Source of the DNA: Selaginella moellendorffii | Lineage: Eukaryota; Streptophyta; Lycopodiopsida; Selaginellales; Selaginellaceae | Assembly: GCF_000143415.4 (NCBI RefSeq) | Contig: NW_003314261.1 | Coordinates: forward strand, 1,739,973-1,803,972 | DNA length: 64,000 nucleotides | Direction: 5' to 3' | In this document: positions 32,501 through 45,027 of the stretch, in pieces | How positions within the stretch are numbered: the stretch's first letter is position 1 | How the letters are laid out: every line of letters begins with the position of its first letter | Made by a program: the position numbers and the translations under genes | The notes under the pieces: model-generated | The model's input: only the letters and a program-made list of their open reading frames with translations | Told to the model about the DNA's origin: nothing | The model's database searches: none

Positions 32501-32845
32501 CTTGGCTACTTTTGAGGTGTCACCACACTTGAATATGATTTTTTGTATTCACATCCTATTCACAAAGATTGTCTTTACAAATGTTACCTTGACACTTAAT
32601 TATCCTTTATTCTACATGAGTTACTTTTGCCCCTTAAAACTATATTTCTACATAATGAGAACACCAACTCATCCTTTAAATACACCCCCCAATTCCTTGG
32701 GTTGTTTCGACCTTTATTAAGGTAGCCCCAACTACCATTTCAAGGACATATATCCTCATTCATATTTGACCTCCTATGGTCATAAACTCTAGTATCAAAT
32801 TCATGAGCACTACCCTCAATTATATAAAGATATTACAAGGCTAGG
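29505..32845 (-). mobile_element. LTR element D, internal region, antisense and decayed
   Basis: The reverse complement follows the internal order of B and C: the segment equivalent to C 35,980 lies at 29,510-29,560, the C 35,230 equivalent at about 30,380-30,440, the T-arm pair at about 30,665-30,720, and the B 11,640-11,770 equivalent at about 32,720-32,830. It is AT-drifted and non-coding. Element B is inserted in it; the 9,361-9,402 piece is its continuation on the other side. The 5' LTR is missing at the right edge. Confidence 0.7.
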
Positions 32846-32869
32846 AGACAAGGATTATTTGCGGCCAGT

Positions 32870-33289
32870 GGCATATTGGATGATGCAACATTCCAAAAAA
32901 TCCAAGTCTTGGTGTCCAATGTACTCCCATATATAGTACAAATATATAAACAAGATCCCTTGGCCATATTGCATCGCAAACTAGTATTATCAATTGCTAA
33001 GGTACATGATGTTTGTGACCTCTCAAACATCGGACTATCTAAGTCAAGAGAAGTATGCATTTCAACAACTAAATTTAATGACAGCACTATGAGACTGAAG
33101 CACTCACAACGTGATGCAAACTTCCTACGGAACAGCTACATTTGGGCCTATGCTTGGCTAAGGCAAAGCTAGAAAGGGAACTTAATGAATTACTGCTACG
33201 ATATTGCCATGTCTTTAGCATAGGTAATAGGGACATTGGCAAGATGGGCATTTTGCAACATAAAATACACATAATAGTAGATTATCCCA
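32870..33289 (+). pseudogene. Ty3/gypsy pol fragment (pre-RT linker)
   Basis: An open stretch of 98 codons (32,876-33,172) overlaps a second frame (33,142-33,363) with LLLRYCHVFSIGNRDIG and QHKIHI...PILQ, the typical segment just upstream of gypsy reverse transcriptase. No RT core follows; LTR-element C starts at 33,290. A scrap with at least one frameshift. Confidence 0.55.
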
Positions 33290-36200
33290 TCCTCCAAAAG
33301 GATAGTAAGGGGAGGACTCATGAGACAAAGGTGAATGAACATGACCTTAGCATATCAGGTTGATATATTAGTGGTACCTTTAAATAAGTTGGGAATAAGA
33401 CTTATGGACATTATGAGTGAGACATCTCCAAGTGATCAAATATATAGTTAAGTGACTAAAGTAAAATGGAAATTTTGTTGTTTATAATTTGGTGTTAAAG
33501 TTCTTCCTTAGTCCAATTTTTATTAGTGGTTAAGCATATCACCACTTGTATTGGCATCAAAACATCCCAAGAGTGGGCTTATCCTCAAGGAGTAACATGT
33601 TGAGATAGTATAACTCTCCACTTTAATTCATATGTGAACATATATGCAATATAGTGGATAAAAAAGGGCCAATAAGGAAAAACTTTGGGATTTTATGAAT
33701 AATAAAAGATTTTTCTCAAAGAGTTAAGGATGTGATTTATATAAACATTTGATTTAACAAACTAACTAATGTTGTTGTGATAAACAATTATAGTTGGGAT
33801 CACAAGAAAGATAAAGACTCCTAAACAATAAAGGAGTTGCAAAATTATTCTTATATAGTTGAGGATGGTGTTCATGAATTAAGTCTAGAGTTAATGATTG
33901 TGAGAGGTTAAATATGGATGAGAACAAATGTTCTTGAAATGATAATTGGAGCTACCTTTAATAACAGCTGGAACAACCTAAGGTGTTAAGAGGGTACACT
34001 CAAAGGATGAATCAATGTTCTCATCATATGAAAAGATGGTTTTAAGTGGCAAAAGTAACCCATGTGGAACAAAAGATAATCAAGTGTTAGAGTAACACTT
34101 GCAAAGATGGTCTTTATAAATAGAATGTGAAAGCAAGAAGTCGTACTCAAGTGTGGTGGCACCTCAAATGTAATTATGAGGCTAAACCTTACAGGATATT
34201 GGATTAACAAAGTCCAAAAGTTATATAACTTAATAAAGTCAAGGGATAGAACCAAATTATAGAAATTAAAGGGCACGACCAAGAATGGTTATATAAATTA
34301 TGAGTGGTGAATGAAGTGGTGCTCAAAGGTGTTGCTACTAGCAACTATGTTGCCATGGAGAGTATAAAGTATGAAATCATTTATATTAAACCATATGGCA
34401 ATTAGAAAGTTTGCAAAAAAAGAAGCTTTAACAAATTAAGGGATAAAATCCCTTCAATATTCCCAAAAATAATTCTAGTTAAGTTGGTATCTAGAAAGAC
34501 AAATATAAATAGTTCATGGGATTGTGCAAAATTAATGTGGCATAGCAAAAGCATAGTCTTAAAGTTTGTTATGAGGCAATGCTATCAAGATTGGGGGGGG
34601 GTTCCCATAGGCTTAAACAAATGGCTTTAAATGAAAGTTAATGTTTAAGGACTTTCACATTTATGCAAAGAATCATGTTACATTAGTTTGATGACTTGCT
34701 AAGTGGGATTAGTAAGTTAGAGGAATGAAGACCCTAGTTGAAGGTGATAACTTCAAAAGTGTGGCCCATAGAGCCAAGCATAGAGGAGTCCATCCATGAT
34801 CAAAGATAGGTTAGCTTGTTAAGTGAGAGGATTTGGAAGTTCGGAGGAACTAAATTCCTAAGTGGTGATCTTTAGCACATATTGAATTAAGTTGGTGCAC
34901 CAACATGAGGAGTCAATCTAGGCATCTTGAGTAATGCTATTTGTAAATGCATATATGGAAGTTAGTTTAAGTCCCAACCCTCTAGTTCTTCAATTTAAAT
35001 CCCAATCTACTAGGGTGTGGTGATAGTTTGGAATATAAGGATACTCATTTTTATAGTCATGGACTCTCAGTAAAAAGCCTAACTTAGGCATATTGCTAAA
35101 TAAGGGATGCTCTAGAGTTATGATACATAGTTAAAATGTTTAGTGTGAAAACTTGATATATCTAATTTACTTTAGTGCAAGTGTATTAAGAATGTGGTGA
35201 ATGAGATGGAGACACCCAATCTCAATTGCTATGGACCTTTGGCCGGAAGGGTTGGTTTGGGCACACCACCAAGTATGGGGGATGCCTCCAAGGTCATCAT
35301 CAACATTTTAAAGGTCTTATAAATTTAATATTTATTGATAAATTTATTAAGTTGTTTATATGGGATCACTAGGTGATTCCATGGCTGATAGTCAAAGATA
35401 AAGCTCCTTAATAGGTTAAAGAATGGTGTTTCTAGTTTAAAATAGTGATTTGAAGAAATGGTATAGTGTGACTTAGTTAAGGTGACCAAATGGGAAAGAC
35501 ACTTAAGGGAAATAAATTGTGGTAATGCAATAATATTGTGAGTCCAAGAAAATAGTCTCTAAGAACGGATTTATAAGAGGGTTGCAACATTAGGCTATAG
35601 TTAGAGCCCACAATAAAAAGTGCTAAAGAGACTTACTAAAGGTGAACACTCTTTGAATTTAGGCGAAGAACACCCATATGGTGAATGCCAACGGATTGTG
35701 AGAAAATAAATATATTTCTAAAGATGGATTTCTCAAGTGCTCCAATGTGGTGGAGGTGAAAACTCCAAAAGATGTAGCCAAATAATAAAGTCATGGATAA
35801 CCTTAACAGAAATTATGGATAAATGGAACTTAATGCTTAGAAAGGCACGAAGTAAAAGAGAGGATAATGGTGTCCTCAATTGAAGGACTTTTTAGGATGG
35901 GGAAGTGAAGTTTGCATAATATATGCAAATCAAAGTGTTGAAAACATTAAGGAAATTGACTCAAGAAGTCAATATCATAGTTCCAAAGTATGATGGTTAG
36001 GCCAGGACTACTCAAGATAAAGAAAGTATCTCTAACATATTTAGTGAGAACTAAATTAACAAAGGGAGAGAACCATTATATATGATTTAATAAAATTCTA
36101 AGTTAGAGAGACTATGCTCCTTAGAAGATGGAAAGGCATGGTGAGCCTTCAGTGTTGAACCATTGACGAATATTGTCTTGGTGCTAAGGAAAATGGTAAT

Positions 36201-36708
36201 CTATAATAGGGTTACTTTATGAAATGGTTTATCATTCAATGAGGACATCAAAATTTGTCTATAGGTGGTGGAGTTATAAAACACAAATCTCTAAGCCCCA
36301 AAGTGGAGCTAAGAGGGTGCCATATAGTAGTGACTGAAGCAAAAGCCAAATGAGTGTAACATGTTTGGAAGAAAATCTCAAACTCGAAAAATCAAAAGTG
36401 GGAATATAACTCCTAACGAAGTGCTCAATGAACGAACATGAAATGATCAATAAGTGAGCCTCCAGAAAAGGGACATAAGAGGACTAACATATGATATATA
36501 GAAGTGTTGAGACCGAGTCTAAAATGGACCCAAGATGAACCTAAGATGGAGTTTGAAAAAAAGTCCATGATAGAGTCCAAGAAAGAGTCCAAGATAGAGT
36601 TCGAAAGGGACCCAAGATGGAGTTTGAGATTGAGTGCCCAAATGCACTCCAAGTGGTCAAAAGTGCGATTAAATGAATAAAGTAAAATGGAAAATTTTGT
36701 CGCTTACA
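33290..36708 (+). mobile_element. LTR element C (family of A/B), decayed
   Basis: A truncated 5' LTR (33,290-33,486) is joined by deletion, skipping most of the LTR. A worn primer site (about 33,489-33,502), an internal region parallel to B 11,300-14,950 plus 27,320-27,766, and an internally deleted 3' LTR (36,275-36,708) ending GCTTACA follow. It is non-coding. It supplies the empty-site comparison for both the B-into-D and PalT-1-into-B insertions. Confidence 0.7.
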
Positions 36709-36755
36709 TTGAGTCTAATTATTGCAATTACATAACATCTATTTATTGCACTAAT

Positions 36756-36907
36756 TTCTACTCCAAAGTCAAAAGATGAGGAGGTTTCTGCTCTACCATA
36801 AAGCTAAATAAAAAGAAGAAAATAAAAGAGGTTCTACTCCAAAGTCAAAAGATGAGGAGGTTTCTGCTCTACCATAAAGCTAAATAAAAAGAAGAAAATA
36901 AAAGAGG
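36756..36907. repeat. Perfect 2 x 76-bp tandem duplication
   Basis: Unit 36,756-36,831 is repeated exactly at 36,832-36,907. It lies just left of the G1 5' LTR. The lack of differences implies a recent duplication or an assembly artefact. Confidence 0.9.
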
Positions 36908-36929
36908 AGAAATAAAATAATATTATAAG

Positions 36930-37100
36930 TGTGAAGGCCAAGTGTACGGCTACAATGCCGTATACTAATATTAGCATAGTGGATTTTGGTAGCTGTCGGA
37001 TTAGTTTCAATCCGAACCACTCGCTCCTGTATATAAGCTAGGGTTTTTGGGCTAATTGATATGCACATTTTTGTAGTCCCACATACACACATGCACTCAC
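36930..37100 (+). repeat. G1 5' LTR
   Basis: 171 bp, paired with 41,761-41,931. It contains TATATAAG at 37,030-37,037, the likely promoter TATA box. Short LTRs of this size are unusual for plant gypsy elements. Confidence 0.88.
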
Positions 37101-37335
37101 ATTGGTGGAGTTGAGGGGCACCTTTGATTGTCCCTGGGGAGTGCTTGGAGTTGGGATTTCGGTTTAGATCTAGCTTTTGCATCGTCTAGATCTAGCTTTT
37201 TCTATTTCCTTTCTTTTGTTCTTTCCTTTCAGAATTTTGGTTTTGATCTAGCTTTTTGCATTGTCTAGATCTACCATTTCTTTCCAGCTTTTTTGTCATT
37301 TCTCTTCTTTTGCTCTTTCTTTTTCATTCATCTTC

Positions 37336-38268
37336 ATGGCCGATCTGCAATCTCCTCCTTTGACTCTAGAGCAGCAGTTGGTTCAATTGCTTGATGCTAC
37401 GCGCTTGCAATTGAACAACCAAACTCAGTTGATGGCGGCATTCACGGCACATGGTACAACTCCTCCTGCTCTTGGTGCCAATCCTCGCGTTTGGCCGAAG
37501 TTCTTTCGTGGGAATCCTGGGGATGATGTGTACCATTGGTTCGATCACTTCACGGTGATTGCCACATATCATTCTTGGGATGATGCTCAACGTTTGCATG
37601 AGTTCCCCACATGTCTCCAAGGGACGGCATTGCAGTGGTACAATGGATTGAGCGCAACCACTCGTGGCGATTGGAGTGTTCTTCTGGACGTCTTCAAACG
37701 CGCCTTTGGACACGCCGACGATTATGATGATGCCTTCCAACAATTGCATCGTCTTCGCCAAGGGCCATCTGAGTCGGTGATGCAATTTGGCGTTCGTTTC
37801 CGAAGTCTTTTGCTTCGTGCGGAGCCAAATATGTCGGAGCGGATCAAGCTAGGAATGTTGTGGCTAGCACTTCGTCAAGATCTTGTCGGACTTGTGCATG
37901 CACTTGCTCCTGCCACTCTTGACTATGCTCTTCGCTTGGCACAACGTTATGAGACGTTGCCTCTTCCACTTCTTGCTACACGTCCTTTAGCTCCACTTCC
38001 TATGAGTGATGGTCCTGTTCCCATGGAGGTTGATGCTGCTGCTACTCAAGTTCAAGGACAAGGGCGAGGACGTGGTCGTGGCCATGATGTTCGTTGCTGG
38101 GCATGTGATGAAGTTGGTCATACTTATCGGCATTGTCGGCACTTTCTGGATTGGCGACCTCCATTTCCTGGGTGGAGACCTTGGCATTAGCAACGTCCTG
38201 TTGGTGCTGCTGCGGTGGAAGGTTTGGATACCGAGGTGCATTCGGGAAATGAGGAGTCCCGCGAGTAA
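37336..38268 (+). CDS. gag: G1 gag polyprotein (one in-frame TAG)
   Basis: The start is the first ATG (37,336) after the leader. The retrotransposon gag core lies at residues about 50-220 (GDDVYHWFDHF, GTALQWYNGL, LRQGPSESVMQF). A CCHC zinc knuckle, CWACDEVGHTYRHC, lies at about residue 254 after an Arg/Gly-rich stretch. Role: RNA packaging and capsid formation in the cytoplasm. A TAG at 38,188-38,190 interrupts it; the frame then continues 25 codons to TAA at 38,266-38,268, whose last base is the A of the pol ATG. The TAG may be a CAG mutated by C-to-T change. Confidence 0.82.
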
Positions 38269-41200
38269 TGGAGGGACCTTGCGCGAATAAGTTAGTGACC
38301 CCTCCATCTTTCTTTGGGGAGTATCATCAAGGGGTTCACTCGGCACCAGTTCATCCAGTGTTTACTTTCCAAGCTCGTTTTTATAACAAGAGATCTCCTA
38401 TTATTCTCTCTGTGTTGGTTGATACAGGTTCGAGTTTATCTTCTATTGCTCGACCTGTTGCCACACGTTGTTGTCTACACTTGCGTCGTGCGGCAGAACC
38501 AGTTTTCATTCTTTATGGCAACGGCCGTACACATGCATGTGCACGGGATGAGGTGGACCTGGTTGTGCGTGTGGGCGATCTCGAGCTTGAGTTGCCGTCT
38601 TTGCAGGTGGTGCCGAGTCAAGCTTTTGACCTCATTCTTGGTATGGATTGGTTGCAACGCAATCATGCCAAGTGTGATTTTGAGGCTTCTCCCCCTTGTC
38701 TCATACTTCCTTATGTTTCATCCATTCCTCTCACTTCCATACCTCTTCGTCCCTCTACTTCTACCTCTACTTCCATTACTTTTGTTCCCCCACTCTTTCT
38801 TTCTGTATTTCCATCTTGTTCTGCTTTTCCCTTTTCCGATTCCTCCGACGATCTTTGTGTTGCAGCTGTTGATCAGCTCATGAAGGAGTATTCTGATCTC
38901 TTTGAATTTGACCTATCGTCTGGGGCCAAGATTGCCACACGTCATCCCATTCCAACCGGGGATGCTCGTCCAATCAAGGTTCCTGTTCGTCGTCGGTCAC
39001 CTAAGGAGATCAAGATTTTACGTGCAAACGTCAAGGAAATGCTAGAGAAGGGTGTTATTCGGAAGTCGCGGAGTCCTTGGGCATGTGAACCTCATCTTGT
39101 GACGAAGCCTGACGGGAGTATTCGTTTTTGCATCGACTATCGTCCGTTAAATGAAATGACGATCCCAGATGTGTATCCTCTTCCTCACACTGCTGATCTC
39201 TTGGATCATTTGGGGCGAAGTCGTTGGTTCACTAAGCTAGATCTTGCTTCTGGGTATCGGCAAGTACCAATGGCCGAAGAAGATATTCCTAAGATTGCAT
39301 TTCGTACACCATTTGGTTTGTACAAGTTCTTGGTGATGCCATTTGGTTTGAACAATGCTCCAGCAATTTTCCAGCGGATGATGGACGAGGTTCTTTGCGA
39401 TATGCCGGAGGTGACTGCTGACTTCATTGATGATGTCTTGATCCACTCGGAGGGGACATGGGAGGAGCACGTTTGTGATGTTTGTAAAGTGTTGGATAGG
39501 CTACGCGATGTTGGTTTAAAGCTGAAGCGGTCAAAGTGCGTGTTTGGGTCCAAGGACACAACCTATCTTGGGTACCGTATTTCTCGTGAGGGTTTGCATG
39601 TTGATCTTGACAAACTTGTGGCTGTTCTAAAGTTCCCTACTCCGAAGTGTGTGAATGATGTGCAAGGCTTTTTGGGTAAGGTGCAGTATCTCGGTCGTTT
39701 TGTGGATCATCTTTCCGATCGCAGTACACCATTGCGAGCGTTGCTAAAGTCATCAATGTCATCATTCATCTGGTCTCCGGATTGTGAGCGGGCGTTCATG
39801 GATCTCAAAGAGCTATTGACAACTCCTCCGGTTTTGGCATATCCTGACTACACTCGACCTTTTATTTTGCACGTGGATGCTTCTGACATTGGTCTTGGAG
39901 GTGTGTTGATGCAAGAGAGCTCGAGTGTGCCTGGTCAGCGCCATCCCATTGCATACATAAGCCATACATTACAACCAGGGGAGCTGAACTACTCCACGAT
40001 GGAGGAGTGTTTAGCAGCAGTCTGGGGTTTCGAGAAACTTCATGCATATCTACATGGTTCTCGGACGTTACTTGAAGGTGACCATGCTGCTGTTACTTCA
40101 TTATTGAAGCGGAAGAACTTGGTTGGTTGTACGGCTCGATGGGCTTTGAAGCTTCAGATATATGATTTTGATGTTGTTCATCGCCCAGGGAGTTCTATGG
40201 CTGATGCTAATGCCCTTTCTCGAGCTCCTCTTCCTTCTCCACTCACTTCTCATGTTTCTGACGAACCTGTTGTTCCAGCATCTGTGGATTTTCTAGATGA
40301 GGATTCTGTGCCGTCGGCGGTTGCTGTCCTTAACGTTCAGTGTCCACAGAGCGCAGAGCAAGATCTACCTTCTCTTGATGAGGTTCGCAAGGCTCAAAAG
40401 ATTGAGCCGTGGATTCGAAGGCTTCGAGATGGGTTTGAGAATCCTGCATCACTTGCTGATGACTTGCCTTTCCGGCATTTACATTCTCAATATCGCCTTG
40501 AAGATGGCCTTCTTTATTTTGTGGGGACGGATCTTGATGATCATTTACGGTTGGTGGTGCCTTCGGTGTTTATTCTGCGGTTTCTCCATGCCTACCATGA
40601 TTCTCCTGTTCTAGGTGGGCATATGGGACACCGTCGTGTCACCGAGAAGCTGCGCAGGTCTTTCTATTGGCCAGAGATGCGATGTGATATTATCCGGTAT
40701 GTGCGTAGCTGCATTTGGTGCCAAGCTCGTAATACTCCCCCTTGTGCTGCGGAAGGACGGTTGGAGTCAATTGCAGTTTCTCGTCCGTTTGAGTTGGTGG
40801 CGTTTGATCTTATGGGACCTTTTCTGCGATCGACTGCTGGCAATGAGTATGTTATTATTGCTTCTGACTACTTGACTCGTTGGGTGGAAGTTGGTGCTCT
40901 TGCTAATGCCTCTGCAACTGCTGTTGGATACTTCCTCCTCAATCGAGTGGTGTTCCAGCATTCTTGTCCAAAACGGATTCTTTCGGATAATGGTCCTGCA
41001 TTTATGGCTGAGGTATTTCATGTTTTGACATCTCGGTTGGGGATACGCCACACTTTTACGAGTGCTTATCATCCACAATCAGACGGTCTGGTGGAACGGC
41101 TCGTTCGGACATTCAAAGGGATGATTGCGAAGTATGTGAACTTTCAACATTCGGATTGGGATGGTTATTTGCCGTCTCTTCGGTATGCTTATGTCACAGG

Positions 41201-41654
41201 GGTGCAGAGTTCTGTTGGTGCTTCACCATATAAACTTCTATATGGTCATGATCCAATATTACCAACAGAGCTAGGTTTACCTTCGCGATTGCCACGAGCT
41301 CCTGATGCTAGGTCATGGGATCAATATTTGACAAGCATTCTTCCACTTGTCCGAGCAGAGTCTGCTGAACACTTAGGCCGCGTACAAGTGGGACAATAAC
41401 GGCGCTACAATTCCCATCATCGTCCACCAGCGGAGTACAAAGTGGATGATTTGGTGTTAGTCCGTTTTCCCCATCTTACGGTGCGTGGTTTATCTAAGGG
41501 GCTCCTTGCGCAGTGGAAAGGACCGTATCGGGTGTTGCGGCAAGTTGGACCACAAGTTTATGAGGTTCGGCATGACGTTCAGCAGGCTGATCCTCCGGAG
41601 ATTGTGCATGTGCAACGGTTAAACGCTTCATACAGAGGGATCAGGAGCAGTTAA
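38268..41654 (+). CDS. pol: G1 pol polyprotein (PR-RT-RNaseH-INT; one in-frame TAA)
   Basis: ATG at 38,268 overlaps the gag stop as TAATG. Aspartic protease DTGSS is near residue 52. RT has LDLASGYRQV, FGLNNAPAIF and the catalytic FIDD at about 385. RNase H has HVDASD at about 534. Integrase has an HHCC zinc motif at about 775-817, then D in FDLMGPF, D in LSDNGPAF and E in GLVERL (about 847, 906, 943). A C-terminal domain (VLVRFPHL...KGPYRVL) follows. TAA at 41,397-41,399 is a lone stop, probably from CAA; the same frame resumes and ends at 41,652-41,654. I see no clear chromodomain. Otherwise complete, so the element was active fairly recently. Confidence 0.88.
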
Positions 41655-41760
41655 TACCGTCTACAGATCCACCGATGCCTCCTCCTGACGTTCCTCCAGA
41701 TCCCGGCCCATCTACAAGAGAACCCTGACGGCCTTCCATTATTCCGAGAGCAGGGGATGA

Positions 41761-41931
41761 TGTGAGGGCCAAGTGTACGGCTACGATGCCGTATACTAAT
41801 ATTAGCGTAGTGGATTTTGGTAGCCGTCGGATTGGTTTCAATCTGGACCACTCGCTCCTGTATATAAGCTAGGGTTTTTGGGCTAATTGATATGCACATT
41901 TCTGTATTCCCACATACACACATGCACTCAC
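41761..41931 (+). repeat. G1 3' LTR
   Basis: 171 bp, about 95% identical to the 5' LTR. It follows the purine tract at about 41,748-41,760 and is followed by GTAAG, the probable target duplicate. Confidence 0.88.
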
Positions 41932-43550
41932 GTAAGAAAATAAAAGTTTTAAACAATGGAAAAATTAGATTTAAACCAAAAGTATAAATTTAAGCACTCC
42001 TCAAAGACAATCCTCCACCAATATGAGTGTATGGAAAATATAGAAATGTGTATATCCCTAGTTTATATATAGAAGTGAGTGGTCTGAATTCAATAATTAC
42101 TAAAATTCCATAATACTAATAATATTATAAGACATTGTAATTGTACATCTAGACATAACATATAATTTTAAGTTTGAACTAAAAAATTTAAAATTAAATA
42201 TACTAACTCTTTTAGCATGGCCATATATACTTACTAAAAATTTCCCAGCAAAATGCTGGTGGGTTGGCAAGGCAAAGTTCTCGAAAAACTTTAAATTTGA
42301 GTGAAAAGACAAATATATTGGCCAAGAGTTTTATGGGTAAAAAAATTCAAAAGAAGCCATCCAGCATCCAGATTTCTAGCACAACACCATGCTCTTAATG
42401 TGTTGTTATTGACATCATATAAAGGACACATATGTGAAGAAAACATGTAAAACACCCAAATTTAGCTACTAGCAGAGACATATAATCATGATCCTCAACG
42501 TCCTTAAGTGGCTTCTCCTTAACCTTTGTGAATTAGTGGGTCATTGATCCATATAGTGATAGCTTGAAGCACAACTCCAATTCTTTTACAGTGTTTTATA
42601 TAAGAGAATTGTAGTTGTAGAAAGAAACATGAAAAAATTCTCATTGGGAACTACTCCAGTGACTATGGCTGAGACAGCATTGATCTCAGAGCTGACCCAG
42701 AGGTGTTTGCTTAAAATCAAGAGTTCAAAGTCATCCACTGCTAGTAAAATGAATGCCTTCAATTGTGCCCGCCCTGCCATGGCAGTATGGCTACCATTTT
42801 GAGAGCCAACTTGTTGCATGTTGAAACCCAGCACAGAACCTGAAAATTGAATTTCTTTTGCAAGAACAGAAAGATCTTACCTATTCCTAGCTGGGGCATC
42901 CTACAAAGATTGAGTGGAAAATTCTTGTGCAGCATATGAGAGATCCAAGCAGGCTCTCTAGTTCTATAAGCACCTGAAAAGTTTTCAGTCAAGCTGGCAT
43001 GATGGAAAAGGAGCCTGTGCCTCTCGGCAAGAAAAATTTGGGGACAGTCAAGAGGCAATTTTATCCTAAGTAAATTTTAATTTTTATATAATATATTATT
43101 AATAATATAAATTTCATTTTTACTCTTTTTATTCAGGTATTTTTCTAAATATATATTTTTTTTAAAATAATAATTTATATCTATAATTTTTACTAATGAA
43201 TATTTATTCTTACTTATGCTTAGGTATTATCAAGTTTACAAGAGCAAAAATTATATATAAAATCCTTGATTTTTATATACATCTTGCATTTGTTAGGCAT
43301 AATTCCCTCAAGTCTTCTTTCAAAGTGGAATACAATATTTATTGTTTTGATACTATTCCAATTTAATTTTTAATATAGCAAAATTATGGTAATCAAAATA
43401 GTATTTTGCTAACTGAGCAGCATATGCTGGGCAATAGCTAGTATTTTGATAAGGTTTTGTCTCGGCCAATAGCTGTCTAGCACAATTTACATGCCTATTG
43501 GCTCTTCCTGCCTTGGTCAAAGCTTTGGATATATCATTACTTAGCAAATA
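41932..43550. other. AT-rich interval without recognised gene
   Basis: No convincing coding frame. The segment 42,600-43,060 has more balanced composition and could be worn coding sequence, but I could not match it to a family on either strand; given the DYW remnant downstream it might be part of the same dead locus. 43,070-43,380 is nearly pure A/T. Confidence 0.4.
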
Positions 43551-43556
43551 ATTGGG

Positions 43557-43839
43557 AGTGAAGAAGGTTATGTAGCTGATGTCAATGGTGTTTTCCCCAA
43601 TGATGAAGGTGTTGACAAAGAAAATGCCTTGTGTGGGCATAGTGAAAAGTTGGCTATTGCATGCGCCTTAATCAACTCCAAGCCTGGGACAACTACAAGA
43701 ATTGTGAAGAAACTTAGGGTTTGTGATGATTGTCATAATGCTACTGCCAGAATCTCTGAGGTTGAGGGTAGAGAAATTGTGTCCAGGGATGCTAGATGTC
43801 TTCAGAAATGGCATTTGCTCATGCAATGATTATTTTTGA
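43557..43839 (+). pseudogene. PPR-DYW protein, C-terminal DYW fragment
   Basis: The frame reads EEGYVADVNGVF, then CGHSEKLAIACALI, IVKKLRVCDDCHNATARIS and GREIVSRDA. These are the hallmark of the DYW cytidine-deaminase domain (HxE zinc motif and CxxCH). The expected tail is in another frame: GICSCNDYF followed by TGA at 43,837-43,839, so a frameshift lies near 43,785-43,795. The terminal tripeptide is DYF rather than DYW. Family role: C-to-U RNA editing in plastids or mitochondria. No PPR repeats were found upstream, so this is an orphan fragment. Confidence 0.8.
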
Positions 43840-44655
43840 TCATGATCACAGATTTACCTGATCTGTGAAGCAAATATTTCATCTCCATTTTGCATTCTAT
43901 CTTTGTTTTCTAATATGATATTACTGTTTCAAGTTGCAAATGTGTTGGCTGGCGAGGGCTTCTGAGTATTCTCTAGTGATTTTGCTTGGCATGCAAAGCG
44001 GGGCACACTGCTTCGATAAGCAGTGTCCTCCAGTCTTCCATGTCATCGCTGCTGTGACTGTGGTGCTTGGGGAAGAAAAGAAGATGGCATGAGACATGGT
44101 TTCTGTCCCTGTCTTGCAGAGCAGGCAGCATCCTGCCTCCCTGGGTGTCCATCTTCACACGAGTTCAATGTGTAATGAGTGTGCCTACTTATCAGAAGTC
44201 TTAACTCTTCAACTCGTGAACTCAAGTATAGTCTATGTTTTAAAAGAAGACCATAAGGCCTTAATACCAGAAGAAGAACGAACACTCCCTTGGTTGGAGA
44301 TTTTCAAAAAAAGAGAAAAATTACTAAGAATAATTATTAATAATTTTTTATTACTGAGACATTAATAAATTATGTATTTTTCTTAGAATATAAAACATTA
44401 AATGTGTAGAAACATTAATATATTACTACCCAGATCCATCCAAGAAATAAATTACTAACAAATTCTTTTATAAATATATATTATAGAAACTATAAATTCA
44501 AATATTATATTCCATAGTATTATGTTCTAATAAATTATATTTGCAGTTAGAAAATATCTAAGGCTACATATAAAAATATAATATATACTCTTATTATTAA
44601 AGTTGTTTAATTTATTTGTATTAACAATTGGAGCTTTGGTCATCCTACACACTTT

Positions 44656-45027
44656 ATCTTTGAATATTTTAGGTCAAAATTAAATTTTATATTTTAATTT
44701 AGCAGTATTTATAAATATAATTAAAAAACTATATTTTTCATAGATGCCCTGTTTAGATATCACTAAAACATATGGAATCCAATACTAGGTGATTGATATA
44801 CCAAATGTGGGTTGGTTTATTTTTGGTAAAGTTGATTATTTTACTCATAAAGCATTAAAAATAAAGTATTCAGTTATATTAACAATTGGACACACTCATA
44901 ACAAACCTGTTAGGTTCCATATGTTTTCTAAACAGGCCATCTGTATAAAATATAGTTTTCCTATTATATTTGTGAATACTATTATTTTAAATTATAAAAT
45001 TTAATTTGACCTAAAATATTCAAAGAT
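44656..45027. mobile_element. Foldback MITE with about 120-bp inverted arms
   Basis: The left arm starting ATCTTTGAATATTTTAGGTC (44,656) is matched by the inverted right arm ending at 45,027. Similarity extends inward through 'gccctgtttag' and 'aaaacatatgg' at about 44,747-44,775 and its inverse at 44,915-44,945. The centre is AT-rich and non-coding. Flanks did not give an obvious target duplication. Confidence 0.65.

Larger units (their letters stand above)
36930..41931 (+). mobile_element. G1: nearly intact Ty3/gypsy retrotransposon (5.0 kb)
   Basis: Two 171-bp LTRs (36,930-37,100 and 41,761-41,931) start TGTGA and end CACTCAC, differing at about 9 sites, mostly C/T and G/A. The flanks ATAAG and GTAAG suggest a 4-5-bp target duplication. 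A TATA box (37,030-37,037) lies in the LTR, and a purine tract (GAGCAGGGGATGA) precedes the 3' LTR. Gag and pol are separate frames overlapping by one base. I could not match the primer site (ATTGGTGGAG...) to a tRNA. Confidence 0.88.
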
